Below, one piece after another: positions 42,457 through 52,627 of a DNA stretch of 64,000 nt. Source of the stretch: Planktomarina temperata RCA23 (GTDB lineage Bacteria > Pseudomonadota > Alphaproteobacteria > Rhodobacterales > Rhodobacteraceae); the NCBI RefSeq assembly GCF_000738435.1, contig NZ_CP003984.1, forward strand, positions 310,001 through 374,000, written 5' to 3'. A program made the position numbers and the translations under genes. Within the stretch, counting starts at the first letter, position 1, and every line of letters begins with the position of its first letter. A model generated the notes under the pieces. The model saw only the letters and a program-made list of their open reading frames with translations, did no database searches and was not told where the DNA came from.

Positions 42457-43512
42457 ATGAATTTGCCTGACACCTATCAAAACGCCGTCGCCTCTGGAGC
42501 GTTCCAGCATGACCCGGCGCAGGAAGCCGCGCTGTACGAGCTTGAGCGATTGCGGCTCGCGCTGAGCCAACCGCGCAAACGGGGGTGGTTTCGCAAGGCC
42601 GCGCCAGCGCCCGATGGGATCTACCTTTGGGGCGGTGTGGGGCGCGGTAAGTCGATGCTGATGGATATGTTTGCCCGCAGTCTTGGCCCCTCTGTCCGGC
42701 GCGTGCATTTTCATGGATTTATGCAAGAGGTTCATGCCGGGATCGCCCGGGCCAAGGCGCAAGGCGCAGTGGATGCCATTCAACCGGTGGCCGAAGAGAT
42801 GGCCAGCGGCATCCGCTGTCTGGCGTTTGATGAGATGCAAATCACCGATATCACCGATGCGATGCTGGTGGGGCGTTTGTTCGAAGCGCTCTTTTCGGCG
42901 GGCATTGTCATTGTTGCCACGTCAAACCGTCACCCGGATGATCTCTATAAAAACGGGTTAAACCGGCAACTTTTTTTGCCCTTCATCGCGCTGTTGCAAC
43001 AAAAAATGGTGGTGCATGAGCTGGCCTCTCCTACGGATTATCGCCAAGACAGGATGGCGGGGCAGGGCTGTTATTTTACGCCCAACGACGCGGCTGCGCG
43101 GGCTCGTATGGATCAAATCTGGATGGATCTGGCCGGGGGGCCGGGGCAAGCCTTTGCCCTTGAGGTGAAATCCCGCCGGGTGATGGTTCCAGAATTTCGC
43201 AATGGAATTGCCCGAATGTCTTTTGCACAGCTCTGTGGTGCCGCCTTGGGGGCGGCGGATTATCTCGCTTTGGTAAGAGAGGCCAAGGTTCTGATGCTCG
43301 ATGATATCCCATTGCTCGGGCGCGCAAATGCCAGCGAGGCCAAACGCTTTGTTACGCTCATTGATGCGGTCTATGAAGCGCAAATTGGGTTTATCGCCTC
43401 TGCCGCGGCCATGCCAGAGGCGCTCTATCCCAGTGGCACAGGCAGTTTTGAATTTGAACGCACCGCCTCGCGCTTGGTCGAAATGCAGGCTGATGGATGG
43501 GGGCGAGGCTAG
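42457..43512 (+). CDS. zapE: Cell division protein ZapE (AFG1-like ATPase)
   Basis: AFG1/ZapE-family P-loop ATPase of 351 residues. Walker A is GGVGRGKS (59-66), followed by MDMFARSL and FHGFMQEVH; Walker B is LAFDEMQITDI; sensor 1 is VIVATSNRHPDDLYKNGLNR. Known to associate with FtsZ in E. coli under stress. ATG 42457 has GGAGGGGC as SD. The gene ends with a four-base convergent overlap with folC. Confidence 0.93.
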   Translation: MNLPDTYQNAVASGAFQHDPAQEAALYELERLRLALSQPRKRGWFRKAAPAPDGIYLWGGVGRGKSMLMDMFARSLGPSVRRVHFHGFMQEVHAGIARAKAQGAVDAIQPVAEEMASGIRCLAFDEMQITDITDAMLVGRLFEALFSAGIVIVATSNRHPDDLYKNGLNRQLFLPFIALLQQKMVVHELASPTDYRQDRMAGQGCYFTPNDAAARARMDQIWMDLAGGPGQAFALEVKSRRVMVPEFRNGIARMSFAQLCGAALGAADYLALVREAKVLMLDDIPLLGRANASEAKRFVTLIDAVYEAQIGFIASAAAMPEALYPSGTGSFEFERTASRLVEMQADGWGRG

Positions 43513-44792
43513 GGGCCCGCGTCATTCTCGCGCAAGACATGCCCTGCCAGATACAGTGATCCGCAGATCAAAATTCGCGCCTGCGGGTGGCTTTGGGACA
43601 GGTCCTGAACGGCTGCGTGCACATCGCTTGCCTCGCGGGAGGGAATGGCACAGCTCCGGCCCACTTCAGCCAGATCCGCACTGGAAACCGCGTTGATTTC
43701 ATTTGGAATCGTCACGGTGGTGAGCGAGGCGCAATGCGCTGCAATGGGCGCTAAAAACCCTGTCACATCTTTGGTATTGAGCATGCCGCAGATGATATGG
43801 GTGTCGCGTTTGGGCAGGGTGGCGAGAGTGGCGGCAATGGCGCGTCCGGCTGCGGGATTATGCCCGCCATCGAGCCAAATCTCATGGCCGGGAAGGCTGT
43901 CTATGAGCCGGCCTTGGCGCAACCGTTGCATGCGTGCGGGCCAATAGGCTTGCAACATGGCCGCGGTGCAGGCGTCCTCGCCCTGTCCAAGATGCCGAAG
44001 GGTGGCGATGGCCGCGCCGGCGTTTTGTATTTGATGCGGACCTGGTAGGCAGGGCAGGGGCAGATCCAAAAGCCCGGTTTCGTCTTGATAGACCAAGCGC
44101 CCCGCTTCGGTGGTGACATGCCAATGCTGCCCATGGATGCGCAAATCTGCGCCAATTTTGGCCGCCTGACGTTCGATCACCTCGAGGGCTTCCTCTGGTT
44201 GCGGCCCCACAATGGCGGTGACGCCGCGCTTTAGGATGCCCGCTTTTTCAAAGGCAATCTTGGCCAGCGTGTCGCCAAGGAATTGTTGGTGATCGAGATC
44301 AATGGGTGTGAGGACACAGGCCGCCGGCTTGTCGACCACATTGGTCACATCCAAACGCCCCCCCATGCCGGTTTCCAGCAAGGTATAATCTGCCGCATGT
44401 TCGGCAAAGCCCTGCAATGCCGCGCATGTGGTAATTTCAAAATAGGTGATCGTCTCACCGCCATTGGCGCTGTAGCAGCGATCAAGCAGCTCTGTGAGCG
44501 CCGCTTCGCTGATCAATTCACCGGCAATGCGGATGCGTTCATGGAATTTCGCGAGATGCGGCGAGGTATAGGCATGAACAGTTCGCCCCGCCCCTTCGAG
44601 ACCTGCGCGGATCATGGCCTGCGTGCTGCCTTTGCCATTGGTGCCGGCCAGATGAATGACGCTTGGCAGCCGATCTTGCGGATTGCCCAAAGCACGCAGA
44701 AGCCGCCACACCCGGTCCAAAGTCAAATCAATGACCTTAGGATGAAGGGCCATCATCCGCTCGAGGATGATGTCAGAATTTCTTGATGTCAT
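43509..44792 (-). CDS. folC: Dihydrofolate synthase / folylpolyglutamate synthase
   Basis: Mur-ligase-family enzyme of 427 residues that adds glutamate to dihydropteroate and to reduced folates. HLAGTNGKGSTQAMIRAGL is the ATP-binding P-loop, YTSPHLAKFHERIRI follows, and FEITTCAALQGFAE and TPIDLDHQQFLGDTLAKIAFEKAGI are family blocks; WLDGGHNPAAGRA is the C-terminal motif. It overlaps accD by four bases (ATGA), the usual accD-folC order of proteobacteria. Confidence 0.95.
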   Translation of the reverse strand: MTSRNSDIILERMMALHPKVIDLTLDRVWRLLRALGNPQDRLPSVIHLAGTNGKGSTQAMIRAGLEGAGRTVHAYTSPHLAKFHERIRIAGELISEAALTELLDRCYSANGGETITYFEITTCAALQGFAEHAADYTLLETGMGGRLDVTNVVDKPAACVLTPIDLDHQQFLGDTLAKIAFEKAGILKRGVTAIVGPQPEEALEVIERQAAKIGADLRIHGQHWHVTTEAGRLVYQDETGLLDLPLPCLPGPHQIQNAGAAIATLRHLGQGEDACTAAMLQAYWPARMQRLRQGRLIDSLPGHEIWLDGGHNPAAGRAIAATLATLPKRDTHIICGMLNTKDVTGFLAPIAAHCASLTTVTIPNEINAVSSADLAEVGRSCAIPSREASDVHAAVQDLSQSHPQARILICGSLYLAGHVLRENDAGP

Positions 44793-45709
44793 TTCGCGCT
44801 ATTCGTTTCGGCAGAGGGCTCATCGGCCGAGGGTTTCGGCAAATCCCCTTTGATAGCAGGGGATTGTTTCAACAGCATCCGGGTGATGGTGATCAATTCA
44901 TCGCGCATATGGGTGCGATGTGTCACCCGGTCCAACATCCCGTGATCCAGCAGATATTCAGCACGCTGGAACCCTTCGGGTAATTTTTCACGAATGGTTT
45001 GTTCAATGACCCTTTGGCCTGCAAAGCAGATCAATGCATTGGGCTCGGCGATATGCACATCACCCAACATCGCATAGGAGGCCGTGACCCCGCCTGTGGT
45101 CGGGTGGGTCAGTACGACGATATAGGGAAGGCCAGCCTCTTTGAGCATTTGCACGGCAACGGTGGTGCGGGGCATTTGCATCAAGGACAAAATCCCCTCC
45201 TGCATCCGCGCGCCGCCGGCAGCTGAGAACAATATCAGCGGGCGTTTGAGCTCAACTGCGCGCTGGGCTGCGGCGATGATGGCGTTTCCAACATACATGC
45301 CCATAGATCCACCCATGAAAGCAAAATCCTGGCACGCGGCGACAATGCCTGTGCGGCCCATTTCGCCTTCCACGACCAGCATGGCTTCTGCCTCGCCGGT
45401 TTTCTTTTGCGCGGCTCTCATTCGGTCGGGATATTTCTTTTGATCGCGGAAATGCAGCGGGTCGGTGATGGGTTTTGGCACATCCACTTCAACAAAGATG
45501 CCACCGTCAAACAAAGCTTCCATGCGCGCGCGCGGGCTGATGCCCATATGGTGATCGCAATGGGTGCAGACGTTCAAATTCTCCGACAGCTCGCGGTGAA
45601 ACAACATCGTGCCGCATTCGGCGCATTTGGTCCAAAGATTTTCGGGAACTTCGCGGCGTGAAAACAGCGAATTAATCTTTGGCCTGACGTAATTAGAAAT
45701 CCAATTCAA
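44789..45709 (-). CDS. accD: Acetyl-CoA carboxylase carboxyltransferase subunit beta
   Basis: Carboxyltransferase beta subunit for malonyl-CoA formation, 306 residues. The N-terminal zinc finger has C29-x2-C32 and C48-x2-C51 (CAECGTMLFHRELSENLNVC). Then come FMGGSMGMYVG, SAAGGARMQEGILSLMQM and VLTHPTTGGVTASYAMLGD, typical of the crotonase-like core. The acidic/polar tail after about 280 is variable. First gene of accD-folC on the minus strand. Confidence 0.97.
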   Translation of the reverse strand: MNWISNYVRPKINSLFSRREVPENLWTKCAECGTMLFHRELSENLNVCTHCDHHMGISPRARMEALFDGGIFVEVDVPKPITDPLHFRDQKKYPDRMRAAQKKTGEAEAMLVVEGEMGRTGIVAACQDFAFMGGSMGMYVGNAIIAAAQRAVELKRPLILFSAAGGARMQEGILSLMQMPRTTVAVQMLKEAGLPYIVVLTHPTTGGVTASYAMLGDVHIAEPNALICFAGQRVIEQTIREKLPEGFQRAEYLLDHGMLDRVTHRTHMRDELITITRMLLKQSPAIKGDLPKPSADEPSAETNSAK

Positions 45710-45772
45710 CGGGTGTGTTTCCTGTTTTATACGACTTGGGGTCAGTTAATCATCTACGGGCAAAATTGCAAC

Positions 45773-46654
45773 TCACCTGCGCAGTGCGATGCGGACAGTG
45801 AGATAGGCCAGCAGGAGGAAGGCAGCATCATATGGCATGAGTGAGATCAACCGCTCCTCATCCATGATTGAAAAATCATAGGTAAAAAACGCCAGCCCTC
45901 CGAGGTAGTCTGGAAACCCACAGAGAACAATGGCATAGAAGTTCCAAACAAAATGAAACGCAATGGCCGGGCCCAGCGTGCCACTGCGCGCGGTGAGGTC
46001 GGCGGCGATCACACCAAAGAGGGTTGTCGACAGAACGATCCATGGCGCCGCCGCCCCCATGACGGCGGGATCATAATGCAAAAGGCCAAAAATTGCCGAA
46101 GGGATCATGATCCAGATAAATCGATGCAGGCCAAGCGCTGCCAATTGGCTTTGCAAATATCCGCGAAATACCAATTCTTCGGCACTGACCTGAATGAGCA
46201 GGAACGCTAATGTGAGGGGCAGCAGGCCGAGCCATTGGCTGAGCGGGAGGTTTTGCACGAACGTGGTGCCATAACTTGCGATGACAGCCACGACCGTGGC
46301 CATAACGAATAAACTGCCTATGGTTCTGAAAAATTGCCCTCTTGCGCGGGCGAAATCGCCGATGAGCAAAAGCGGGCTGTGGTGATGCAGGCTCCAGACC
46401 GTGAAACTGACGGCAGCAGTCATGAACACGAAACTGCCCAATATGACAAACATTTGACTTGGGCTGCTGGGGCCAGGCAGTTGCAGGGTTTGCTCAAACC
46501 AAGCCTCACCCATAACAGACAAAAGCACCTGCCAACTGAGACTTACGAGCAGCATGTAGAGTAGGGCTGTGATCACAAGTCCGAGGATGAGCCTCAGAAG
46601 GCTCGCCTTTGCCCGTGCCGGGGCGATGAGGGCTTCATAGGGTTCGTAAGACAT
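45773..46654 (-). CDS. CPBP-family intramembrane metalloprotease
   Basis: CAAX-protease/bacteriocin-processing (Abi) family, 293 residues with about eight helices. Motif 1 is SAEELVFRGYLQ (EExxxR), motif 2 includes SAIFGLLHYDP (FxxxH), and a later segment FHFVWNFYA supplies the HxxxN/D motif. In this lineage the family begins MSYEPYEALIAPARAKASLLRL, so ATG 46654 is preferred over GTG 46729. The natural substrate is unknown. Confidence 0.88.
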   Translation of the reverse strand: MSYEPYEALIAPARAKASLLRLILGLVITALLYMLLVSLSWQVLLSVMGEAWFEQTLQLPGPSSPSQMFVILGSFVFMTAAVSFTVWSLHHHSPLLLIGDFARARGQFFRTIGSLFVMATVVAVIASYGTTFVQNLPLSQWLGLLPLTLAFLLIQVSAEELVFRGYLQSQLAALGLHRFIWIMIPSAIFGLLHYDPAVMGAAAPWIVLSTTLFGVIAADLTARSGTLGPAIAFHFVWNFYAIVLCGFPDYLGGLAFFTYDFSIMDEERLISLMPYDAAFLLLAYLTVRIALRR

Positions 46655-46790
46655 AAGATAAGATACTGCGCGCGCGCTGTGCTGGCCAGCGTGAAACGCA
46701 ATTATGCGCAAAACTTGGCTGACCTTCACCCTTGTCCCAAGCTCGTGAAGCGCTTAAACAACCGCAAAGCTATATATAAAGGGTCCTGCA

Positions 46791-48524
46791 ATGAATAAGC
46801 CTGCCTTCGATAAATCCAATCTGCCCAGCCGACATGTGTCGGTCGGTCCCGCGCGTGCGCCGCACCGCTCCTTTTATTATGCGATGGGCATGACCGCCGA
46901 AGAAATCGCACAGCCTTTTGTGGGCGTCGCCACCTGTTGGAACGAGGCAGCTCCTTGTAATATTTCGCTCAACCGCCAGGCTCAGGCCGCTAAGATCGGT
47001 GTGAAACATGCCGCCGGAACCCCGCGGGAGTTTACCACAATCACCGTGACGGATGGCATTGCTATGGGTCATGAGGGGATGCGCTCCTCCTTGGCCAGCC
47101 GCGAGGCGATTGCCGATTCCGTTGAGCTGACCGTGCGCGGGCATTGCTATGACGCGCTGGTCGGTCTTGCCGGTTGCGACAAATCCTTGCCAGGTATGAT
47201 GATGGCCATGGTGCGGCTCAATGTGCCATCGGTTTTTGTCTATGGCGGATCCATCCTGCCCGGTACGATGAACGGCAAAGACGTGACGGTTCAAGATGTG
47301 TTTGAAGCCGTGGGCCAGCACCAAGCCGGTCAACTTTCAACCTGTGAGCTTGAAAAACTGGAAGCAGTGGCTTGCCCCTCAGCAGGTGCCTGCGGTGGAC
47401 AGTTTACGGCCAATACAATGGCCTGTGTCTCTGAAGCGATTGGCCTGGCCTTGCCAAACTCCACAGGCGCCCCAGCACCTTACGAATCGCGCGACCAATA
47501 TGCTGTTGCCTCCGGTGAAGCGGTGATGAACTTGCTGGAGAAAAACATTCGCGCCCGCGATATCGTGACATTGAAATCTTTGGAGAATGCGGCGCGGGTT
47601 GTGGCCTGTACGGGCGGGTCGACCAACGCCGGCTTGCACCTGCCAGCAATTGCCCATGAGGCAGGCTTGGAATTTTATCTTGATGATGTCTGTGACATTT
47701 TCCGCGATACGCCCTATTTTGTCGATTTGAAGCCTGGCGGGCAATATGTCGCCAAAGACCTCTTTGAGGTTGGTGGTGTTCCGGTTGTGATGAAGGAGCT
47801 GCGCAAAGCGGGTTTGATGCACGAAGATTGCATGACCGCCACCGGGCGCTCCATGGGCGAAGAGCTGGACTTGATCGAACGTGAAGCCGATGGCCGGGTG
47901 ATCTATCCGGTCGAAACCCCCATCACAAAAACGGGTGGCGTTGTGGGCCTCAAAGGCAATCTTGCTCCGGAAGGCGCTATTGTGAAAGTGGCGGGCATCG
48001 CCGCACAGCATCAGATTTTCACAGGTCCTGCTCGGGTGTTTGAGTGCGAAGAAGACGCTTTTGAAGCTGTGAAAGAGCGTGCCTATGAAGAAGGTGAGGT
48101 CTTGGTGATCCGCAATGAAGGCCCATCAGGGGGCCCCGGCATGCGTGAAATGCTCTCCACCACAGCGGCGCTTTCTGGCCAAGGCATGGGCAAAAAAGTT
48201 GCCCTCATCACCGATGGGCGGTTCTCCGGCGCGACACGCGGTTTTTGTGTGGGTCACGTGGGGCCTGAGGCGGCGGCCGGTGGCCCGATCGCTTTGATTG
48301 AAACGGGTGACGTGGTCACGATCAATGCTATTTCTGGTGAGCTGAATGTTGATTTGACCGACGAAGAATTGGCCGAACGCAAAGCCAATTGGAAAGGCCC
48401 GCGTGAGACCATCTACGCCAGCGGCGCGCTTTGGAAATATTCGCAATTGGTGGGTCCAACCTACCAAGGGGCGGTGACCCATCCCGGCGGCAAAGCAGAG
48501 CGTCACGCGTATTTTGATCTCTAA
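46791..48524 (+). CDS. ilvD: Dihydroxy-acid dehydratase
   Basis: Branched-chain amino acid synthesis enzyme, dehydrating dihydroxyisovalerate and dihydroxymethylvalerate. 577 residues. The Fe-S cysteines are in [22 protein letters not shown] and [14 protein letters not shown]. The C-terminal blocks [16 protein letters not shown] and [15 protein letters not shown] are diagnostic. It is divergent from the CPBP gene; TATATA at about 46771 may be part of its promoter. The stop overlaps the start of a damaged lipoprotein gene. Confidence 0.95.
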   Translation: MNKPAFDKSNLPSRHVSVGPARAPHRSFYYAMGMTAEEIAQPFVGVATCWNEAAPCNISLNRQAQAAKIGVKHAAGTPREFTTITVTDGIAMGHEGMRSSLASREAIADSVELTVRGHCYDALVGLAGCDKSLPGMMMAMVRLNVPSVFVYGGSILPGTMNGKDVTVQDVFEAVGQHQAGQLSTCELEKLEAVACPSAGACGGQFTANTMACVSEAIGLALPNSTGAPAPYESRDQYAVASGEAVMNLLEKNIRARDIVTLKSLENAARVVACTGGSTNAGLHLPAIAHEAGLEFYLDDVCDIFRDTPYFVDLKPGGQYVAKDLFEVGGVPVVMKELRKAGLMHEDCMTATGRSMGEELDLIEREADGRVIYPVETPITKTGGVVGLKGNLAPEGAIVKVAGIAAQHQIFTGPARVFECEEDAFEAVKERAYEEGEVLVIRNEGPSGGPGMREMLSTTAALSGQGMGKKVALITDGRFSGATRGFCVGHVGPEAAAGGPIALIETGDVVTINAISGELNVDLTDEELAERKANWKGPRETIYASGALWKYSQLVGPTYQGAVTHPGGKAERHAYFDL

Positions 48525-49103
48525 GCTTCTTTTGGCAGCTGGCATTTTTGCACTGGCTGGCTGCCAAACATATCTATTTGAAAACACACAACCCGCCGGC
48601 GCTCCCGGTGCTCGCGTATCCTTGCCCAGCGGGCTCACAATTGGGGCGCCGAAAGGCTATTGCCGCGATGGCCGCAGCGGGCGCGCGGTGCGGTGGTCTT
48701 TGCCAGCTGCGTCAGGCTGCGCGGCAGTGATGCGTTCGACCCCACTTATGCACATCTTTTAACGGGTGCAGCGGCTGGTGCGAAAAGTGATTTACAGGCG
48801 CTCGCAGGATTTATCCGCAAGGACGCGGGCAAAGGGTGGCTTGCGGCGAGCGAAAAAGCCGACGACGTGTCGATTCACGTGGTAAAACGAAGCCGCAATG
48901 CGCTTTATGTCGAGCTCACAGATCGGTCGCGCCCGGGCTATCTTGGCGCGCGGGGCTGGAAAGCCTTTGTGAATGTCGCAGATCAGCTGGTGGTCTTAGG
49001 GGTCTATTCTGGACTGGGCCCGAGCGTTTCAGGAATTGACGGTGAAGAGCTCCTCCGCGCCTTTGCTCAAGCGACGCTCACCGCAGAAAACCCAGCGAAG
49101 TAA
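48514..49103 (+). pseudogene. Frameshifted lipoprotein gene downstream of ilvD
   Basis: The first frame (TTG 48514) gives a lipoprotein signal, LLLAAGIFALAGC with lipobox LAGC, followed by GLTIGAPKGYCRDGR. Near 48690 the meaning passes to another frame: GAVVFASCVRLRGSDAFD and on to a stop at 49103 (..FAQATLTAENPAK). Restoring one G in the run after GGGCGCGCG would join the two into a protein of about 196 residues. Related unnamed lipoproteins with GYC...F(V/A)xxSC occur in Rhodobacterales. It is either a real one-base loss or an assembly error. Domain and function unknown. Confidence 0.65.
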
Positions 49104-49278
49104 ACCGCCAGCACAGCCAAACGTGACGTCAACACCGCTGTCCCGCAGCTCTTCCTTCGTCCTCGACGAGTATATGCAGGAGTCGTAAATAGTCTGTAAA
49201 TTTAACAGAATAATATTTAACTATTTGTAGAATTCCGCGCCTGCCTCCCCTATAAGCAGGAGTATATTGTGAAGTACT

Positions 49279-50058
49279 TTGGGCATTGAATTGATTTATT
49301 TTGGCTATTTAGGGCGGGCACTATCGGCTGTATACCTTAAGTTTTGGCGCAATCGCCTGCAGCGCGCTGCGGGGGAGAAGACCGCTAAGCTCCGTCAGCA
49401 GCGGCGCGAGGCCTTGGCGCTTCAGCGCGAGCTGGGTGACGTCTTGCCCCGCATCAATGATGAATTGCACCACAGGCTGCGTGGGTCCAAGGCATATCGG
49501 CATGGCTCCAATATGCTTTGGTCGTGGCGCCCCGAGCTCTGGGCCGCGCCATGCCCCTCGGCGGCCGGCCCCGTTCCCCAAAGCGGCGCGCGCCTTGAGT
49601 TAAATACCAAAGTATTTTTTGATGACGCGGATTGCGCAGTTATTACACAGCAATTTCGCAACGACATGTCAGAAGCCTTCGCACCCTATGGGGTGGCTTT
49701 GGAGCTGTTTCAATTTGAGGGCAGTTTTCTGTCCCTCGCCATTGATCTGCCCGATGAGCTGTACCAGACTTTTGCCAAAGACGAGTTGATTGGTCTGTCC
49801 GGGGCAATCGTTGCGGAGCGTCCAACGGGATTTACGGTGCGCTTGAACATCAAACACGGGCCCAATACTGAGCAACTCATTCAGGTGCATGACCTCAGCA
49901 ATACGGAGTTTGGATTGGAGTTTGATCCTGAACATCTGAAAATCAATGTGAACCGCGTGGAAAAAATTTGGCTGGATCTGGTGTTTGAGACCCCGAATTT
50001 TAACCGCATTTCACTTGTAGATCTGGCGTTTAGCAAGCGACCGCGGGTTGAGATTTAA
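49279..50058 (+). CDS. DUF6478-type hypothetical protein
   Basis: A roughly 259-residue protein with a helical, basic N-terminus (RALSAVYLKFWRNRLQRAAGEKTAKLRQQR), a WSWRPELWAAP segment and a mixed beta C-terminal domain ending in ISLVDLAFSKRPRVEI. This pattern resembles a Rhodobacteraceae-specific family that I recall as DUF6478. The start is uncertain: TTG 49279 and TTG 49288 are the only in-frame candidates after the upstream stop, and neither has a good SD. The next gene follows 17 bases later and is likely in the same operon. No function known. Confidence 0.6.
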   Translation: MGIELIYFGYLGRALSAVYLKFWRNRLQRAAGEKTAKLRQQRREALALQRELGDVLPRINDELHHRLRGSKAYRHGSNMLWSWRPELWAAPCPSAAGPVPQSGARLELNTKVFFDDADCAVITQQFRNDMSEAFAPYGVALELFQFEGSFLSLAIDLPDELYQTFAKDELIGLSGAIVAERPTGFTVRLNIKHGPNTEQLIQVHDLSNTEFGLEFDPEHLKINVNRVEKIWLDLVFETPNFNRISLVDLAFSKRPRVEI

Positions 50059-50075
50059 TTGAAAAGGACCGCAAC

Positions 50076-50423
50076 ATGAGTAAACTCACGCATTGTGAGC
50101 TGAGAAATGGGATTTGGTCAGGGCGGCTGGAAGGCAGCGCGGATGCGCCAAATGTGATCGCGACCTACCAAGGGGTTGAGATTGCGGATATGTCCGTGAC
50201 GCCCATTTCGGGTAATATTTGGAGCTTGGAGCTCCCCCTGCCGCTTGAGATGCTGTCTGACGGTGTTCACAGCTGTCTCATCTCTTTGGAGACGGGTGAG
50301 AAAATCGGTGATTTCACGGTGATCGCAGGTGAAGTATTGGCCGGTGATTTACGTGCTGAAATCGCGCGGTTGCGGGCGGAATTGGATCTGCTCAAAACTG
50401 TTGTGCGGCGCGGGTTGGCGTGA
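50076..50423 (+). CDS. Small hypothetical protein (115 aa) paired with the DUF6478-type gene
   Basis: A 115-residue protein: beta-rich N-terminal part (CELRNGIWSGRLEG, VTPISGNIWSLELPLP, GVHSCLISLETGE) and a C-terminal helix RAEIARLRAELDLLKTVVRR with heptad character, so it may oligomerise. AAAAGGACC precedes the ATG. No named domain recognised. Confidence 0.7.
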   Translation: MSKLTHCELRNGIWSGRLEGSADAPNVIATYQGVEIADMSVTPISGNIWSLELPLPLEMLSDGVHSCLISLETGEKIGDFTVIAGEVLAGDLRAEIARLRAELDLLKTVVRRGLA

Positions 50424-50425
50424 AA

Positions 50426-51331
50426 CTAGGGGCGCGTCGGCACCAAGATCACTTCGACTCGCCGATTGATCTCGCGGTCCTCTGGCGCGGCGTTGCTGGC
50501 CAAGGGTGAGAAATATCCGATCCCTTCACAACCCACCCGTGTTGGCGAAATCAGAGGGAATTGATCGAGCAACATTGTCCGCACCGCCTCGGCTCTTTGT
50601 TTGGACAGATCAAGATTGGCCTCATGTGATCCGCTGGAATCCGTGTGACCTACGAGGGCGATGGATTGATCGCTGTGGCGTATCAAATAGTCACCGAGTG
50701 CCTGTAGCGAGGCGAAACTCGCCTTGTCCAACCGTGCCGATCCCGCGTCGAACGTGAGATCTGCAAGCACATAACGCCCGGTGGCGATGAGATCTGTCTC
50801 CAAGACGCCGCTGGCTGATGTCAGCGATGCCGAAGACAGCTCAATCGGCGGTACGTCCGCTGGTCTGACCTGGGTGAGTTGCACATGGGTTTGACCCAAA
50901 GAACGGCTGATCAATAGCCATAGGCCCTGGGTGCCGTCCTTTAGTCCAGATAAAAAGACATAGTCGCCAAGATCCACAAACATGTGCGGGGGAGGCACGA
51001 CCGGCAGGGTAAAGCGGAAATCATAACCGCCGCAGGTTTGATCTGCGCATTGCAAGGCCAAGTCATAGCCCTGTGCGTCCAGTTGTGGCCAAATTGCAGC
51101 CGCCACCGCATCGGGTTTTCGGATCTCGCTGGACTGAAATGTGGTTTTTGTGACCTGTCCTGTGAGGGTGACGCTGGGCACCTCGGAGCCATTCCAAACG
51201 CCGGTGGGTACATTCAGGGTCGCCAAGCTCTGCTCAGTTTGGCTGCTTTGCACCAGACCGATGGGCATGTCCAGCTCAAGTGCTTGAGCTTGACATGGAA
51301 GGAGCAGCAAGAGGGCGAAGCGGCGTAGCAT
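50426..51331 (-). CDS. OmpA-family outer-membrane/periplasmic protein
   Basis: A 301-residue exported protein. Signal peptide MLRRFALLLLLPCQAQA, then a family-specific beta-rich domain with a C-x5-C pair (CADQTCGG) and a C-terminal OmpA-like peptidoglycan-binding domain (about 190-300): VGHTDSSGSHEANLDLSKQR and REINRRVEV. It probably anchors to peptidoglycan. ATG 51331 has AGGA as SD; the upstream extension of the frame to 51394 has no support. Confidence 0.88.
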   Translation of the reverse strand: MLRRFALLLLLPCQAQALELDMPIGLVQSSQTEQSLATLNVPTGVWNGSEVPSVTLTGQVTKTTFQSSEIRKPDAVAAAIWPQLDAQGYDLALQCADQTCGGYDFRFTLPVVPPPHMFVDLGDYVFLSGLKDGTQGLWLLISRSLGQTHVQLTQVRPADVPPIELSSASLTSASGVLETDLIATGRYVLADLTFDAGSARLDKASFASLQALGDYLIRHSDQSIALVGHTDSSGSHEANLDLSKQRAEAVRTMLLDQFPLISPTRVGCEGIGYFSPLASNAAPEDREINRRVEVILVPTRP

Positions 51332-51338
51332 CTGGGTC

Positions 51339-51905
51339 CTAACGGTGTTGTGCGTGGTATTGAGCATTTGGGCGCATATCGGTGGCGCTGGCAATCCGGT
51401 TGGTCATGTTAAAAAATCCCGCCACCGCTGAAATATCCCAAATATCGCGGTCCGAAAACCCCACAGCGCGCAGGGCGGCGCGGTCTGCTTCTTCTATGTG
51501 CTGGCTGCTTTCGGTCATTAGGGCGGCGAAATCAAGCATGGCTTTTTGCCGGGCATCCAAATCGGCGGTCCGGTAATTCATCACCAATTGCTCTCCCAAG
51601 ATAGGATCTCCGGATAGGGCGCGGACCGCTGCCCCATGGGCGGTGAGGCAATAAAAGCATTTGTTTATCGAGGACACGACCACGGCAATCATCTCCCGTT
51701 CCAGTTTCGACAGGCCGCTGTCTGCCAACATGACATCATTGTAGAGCGTGGTGAACGCATTTAATTTATCGATGTCAAAAGCATAGGCTTGCAACACATT
51801 CGGCACCATGCCCAGCTTGTCTTGGCAGATGTCAAAATATTTTTGCGTGGCTTCAGGTAACGGTGAAACCATGGGCAGGTCCAAAGCGGTGGGAGAAGAG
51901 GTCAT
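51339..51905 (-). CDS. AhpD-like peroxidase-related protein (carboxymuconolactone decarboxylase family)
   Basis: A 188-residue CMD-fold protein. LEREMIAVVVSSINKCFYC, followed by LTAHG, shows the CxxC-x3-H active site of AhpD-type alkylhydroperoxidases, and the protein is the size of the peroxidase-related subgroup. It probably detoxifies peroxides in the cytoplasm. The ATG at 51905 overlaps the upstream GNAT gene's stop (ATGA), so the two are coupled. Confidence 0.88.
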   Translation of the reverse strand: MTSSPTALDLPMVSPLPEATQKYFDICQDKLGMVPNVLQAYAFDIDKLNAFTTLYNDVMLADSGLSKLEREMIAVVVSSINKCFYCLTAHGAAVRALSGDPILGEQLVMNYRTADLDARQKAMLDFAALMTESSQHIEEADRAALRAVGFSDRDIWDISAVAGFFNMTNRIASATDMRPNAQYHAQHR

Positions 51906-52627
51906 GCTGTGTCCTTTATGCGGTAATGATAATGCCCGACGGGACGCATTCCCAAAGAGCTGTAAAGACCATTGGCGGCTTGATTGTCGCGGGTGGTCAT
52001 CAGGGCCATGTATTTTGCGCCGTGATCTTCCGCCCATTTTGCAGCCTGTGCCATCAGTTTTTTTGCCACGCCCCTGCGGCGGTAGGATGGCAGGACCTCA
52101 ACCGCATGCAGCATTGCAATCTCGCCATCAAGCGCCAGAAATCCCACCCCGGCGGGCGTGTCTCCGCTGCGGGCGAGCAGGGCGGTCTTTGGCGTCTGCA
52201 CCCGGTGCATCAGAGCGATGCGCGGCTCCTGAATGCCGCCCGCGGCCCAAATTTCACGCATGATGTGCAAGGGCTCCCAAATGCAATAGCTTTGCGCCCG
52301 AGGCAGGGACGCGGGCTGCAGATGCGCGGTCTCACAAAGATAAAGGGTCACCGGGTCGATGATCTCATAGCCGCGGGCTGCAAGTGATGCGTCGAGGGCT
52401 TCATCGCCGTCGCGGATCATAAACAGATGCTCTTGCCCCTGCTCCGTTAGGGTGGCTTCGATCCAATCAATATCGGGCAGTTCTTTTTGGGCCAATGTGA
52501 CAGCTGACACGCGCTTGCCGCCACCCGCCCCATCGCGAATCTCCCAGCCGGCCTCTTGGCGGGTCCTGCGCGCGGGCCAAGTGGTGTTTGTGGCTTGATA
52601 CAATCGCTGAGCAGAGGGCAGGGTCAT
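51902..52627 (-). CDS. GNAT-family N-acetyltransferase
   Basis: A 241-residue protein with the GNAT acetyl-CoA motif in the C-terminal half: HAVEVLPSYRRRGVAKKLM, followed by YMALMTTRDNQAANGLYSSLGM, the motif B end. The N-terminal half is a degenerate second GNAT-like region. The substrate is unknown. It overlaps the cinA-type gene and the AhpD-like gene by four bases each. Confidence 0.85.
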   Translation of the reverse strand: MTLPSAQRLYQATNTTWPARRTRQEAGWEIRDGAGGGKRVSAVTLAQKELPDIDWIEATLTEQGQEHLFMIRDGDEALDASLAARGYEIIDPVTLYLCETAHLQPASLPRAQSYCIWEPLHIMREIWAAGGIQEPRIALMHRVQTPKTALLARSGDTPAGVGFLALDGEIAMLHAVEVLPSYRRRGVAKKLMAQAAKWAEDHGAKYMALMTTRDNQAANGLYSSLGMRPVGHYHYRIKDTA

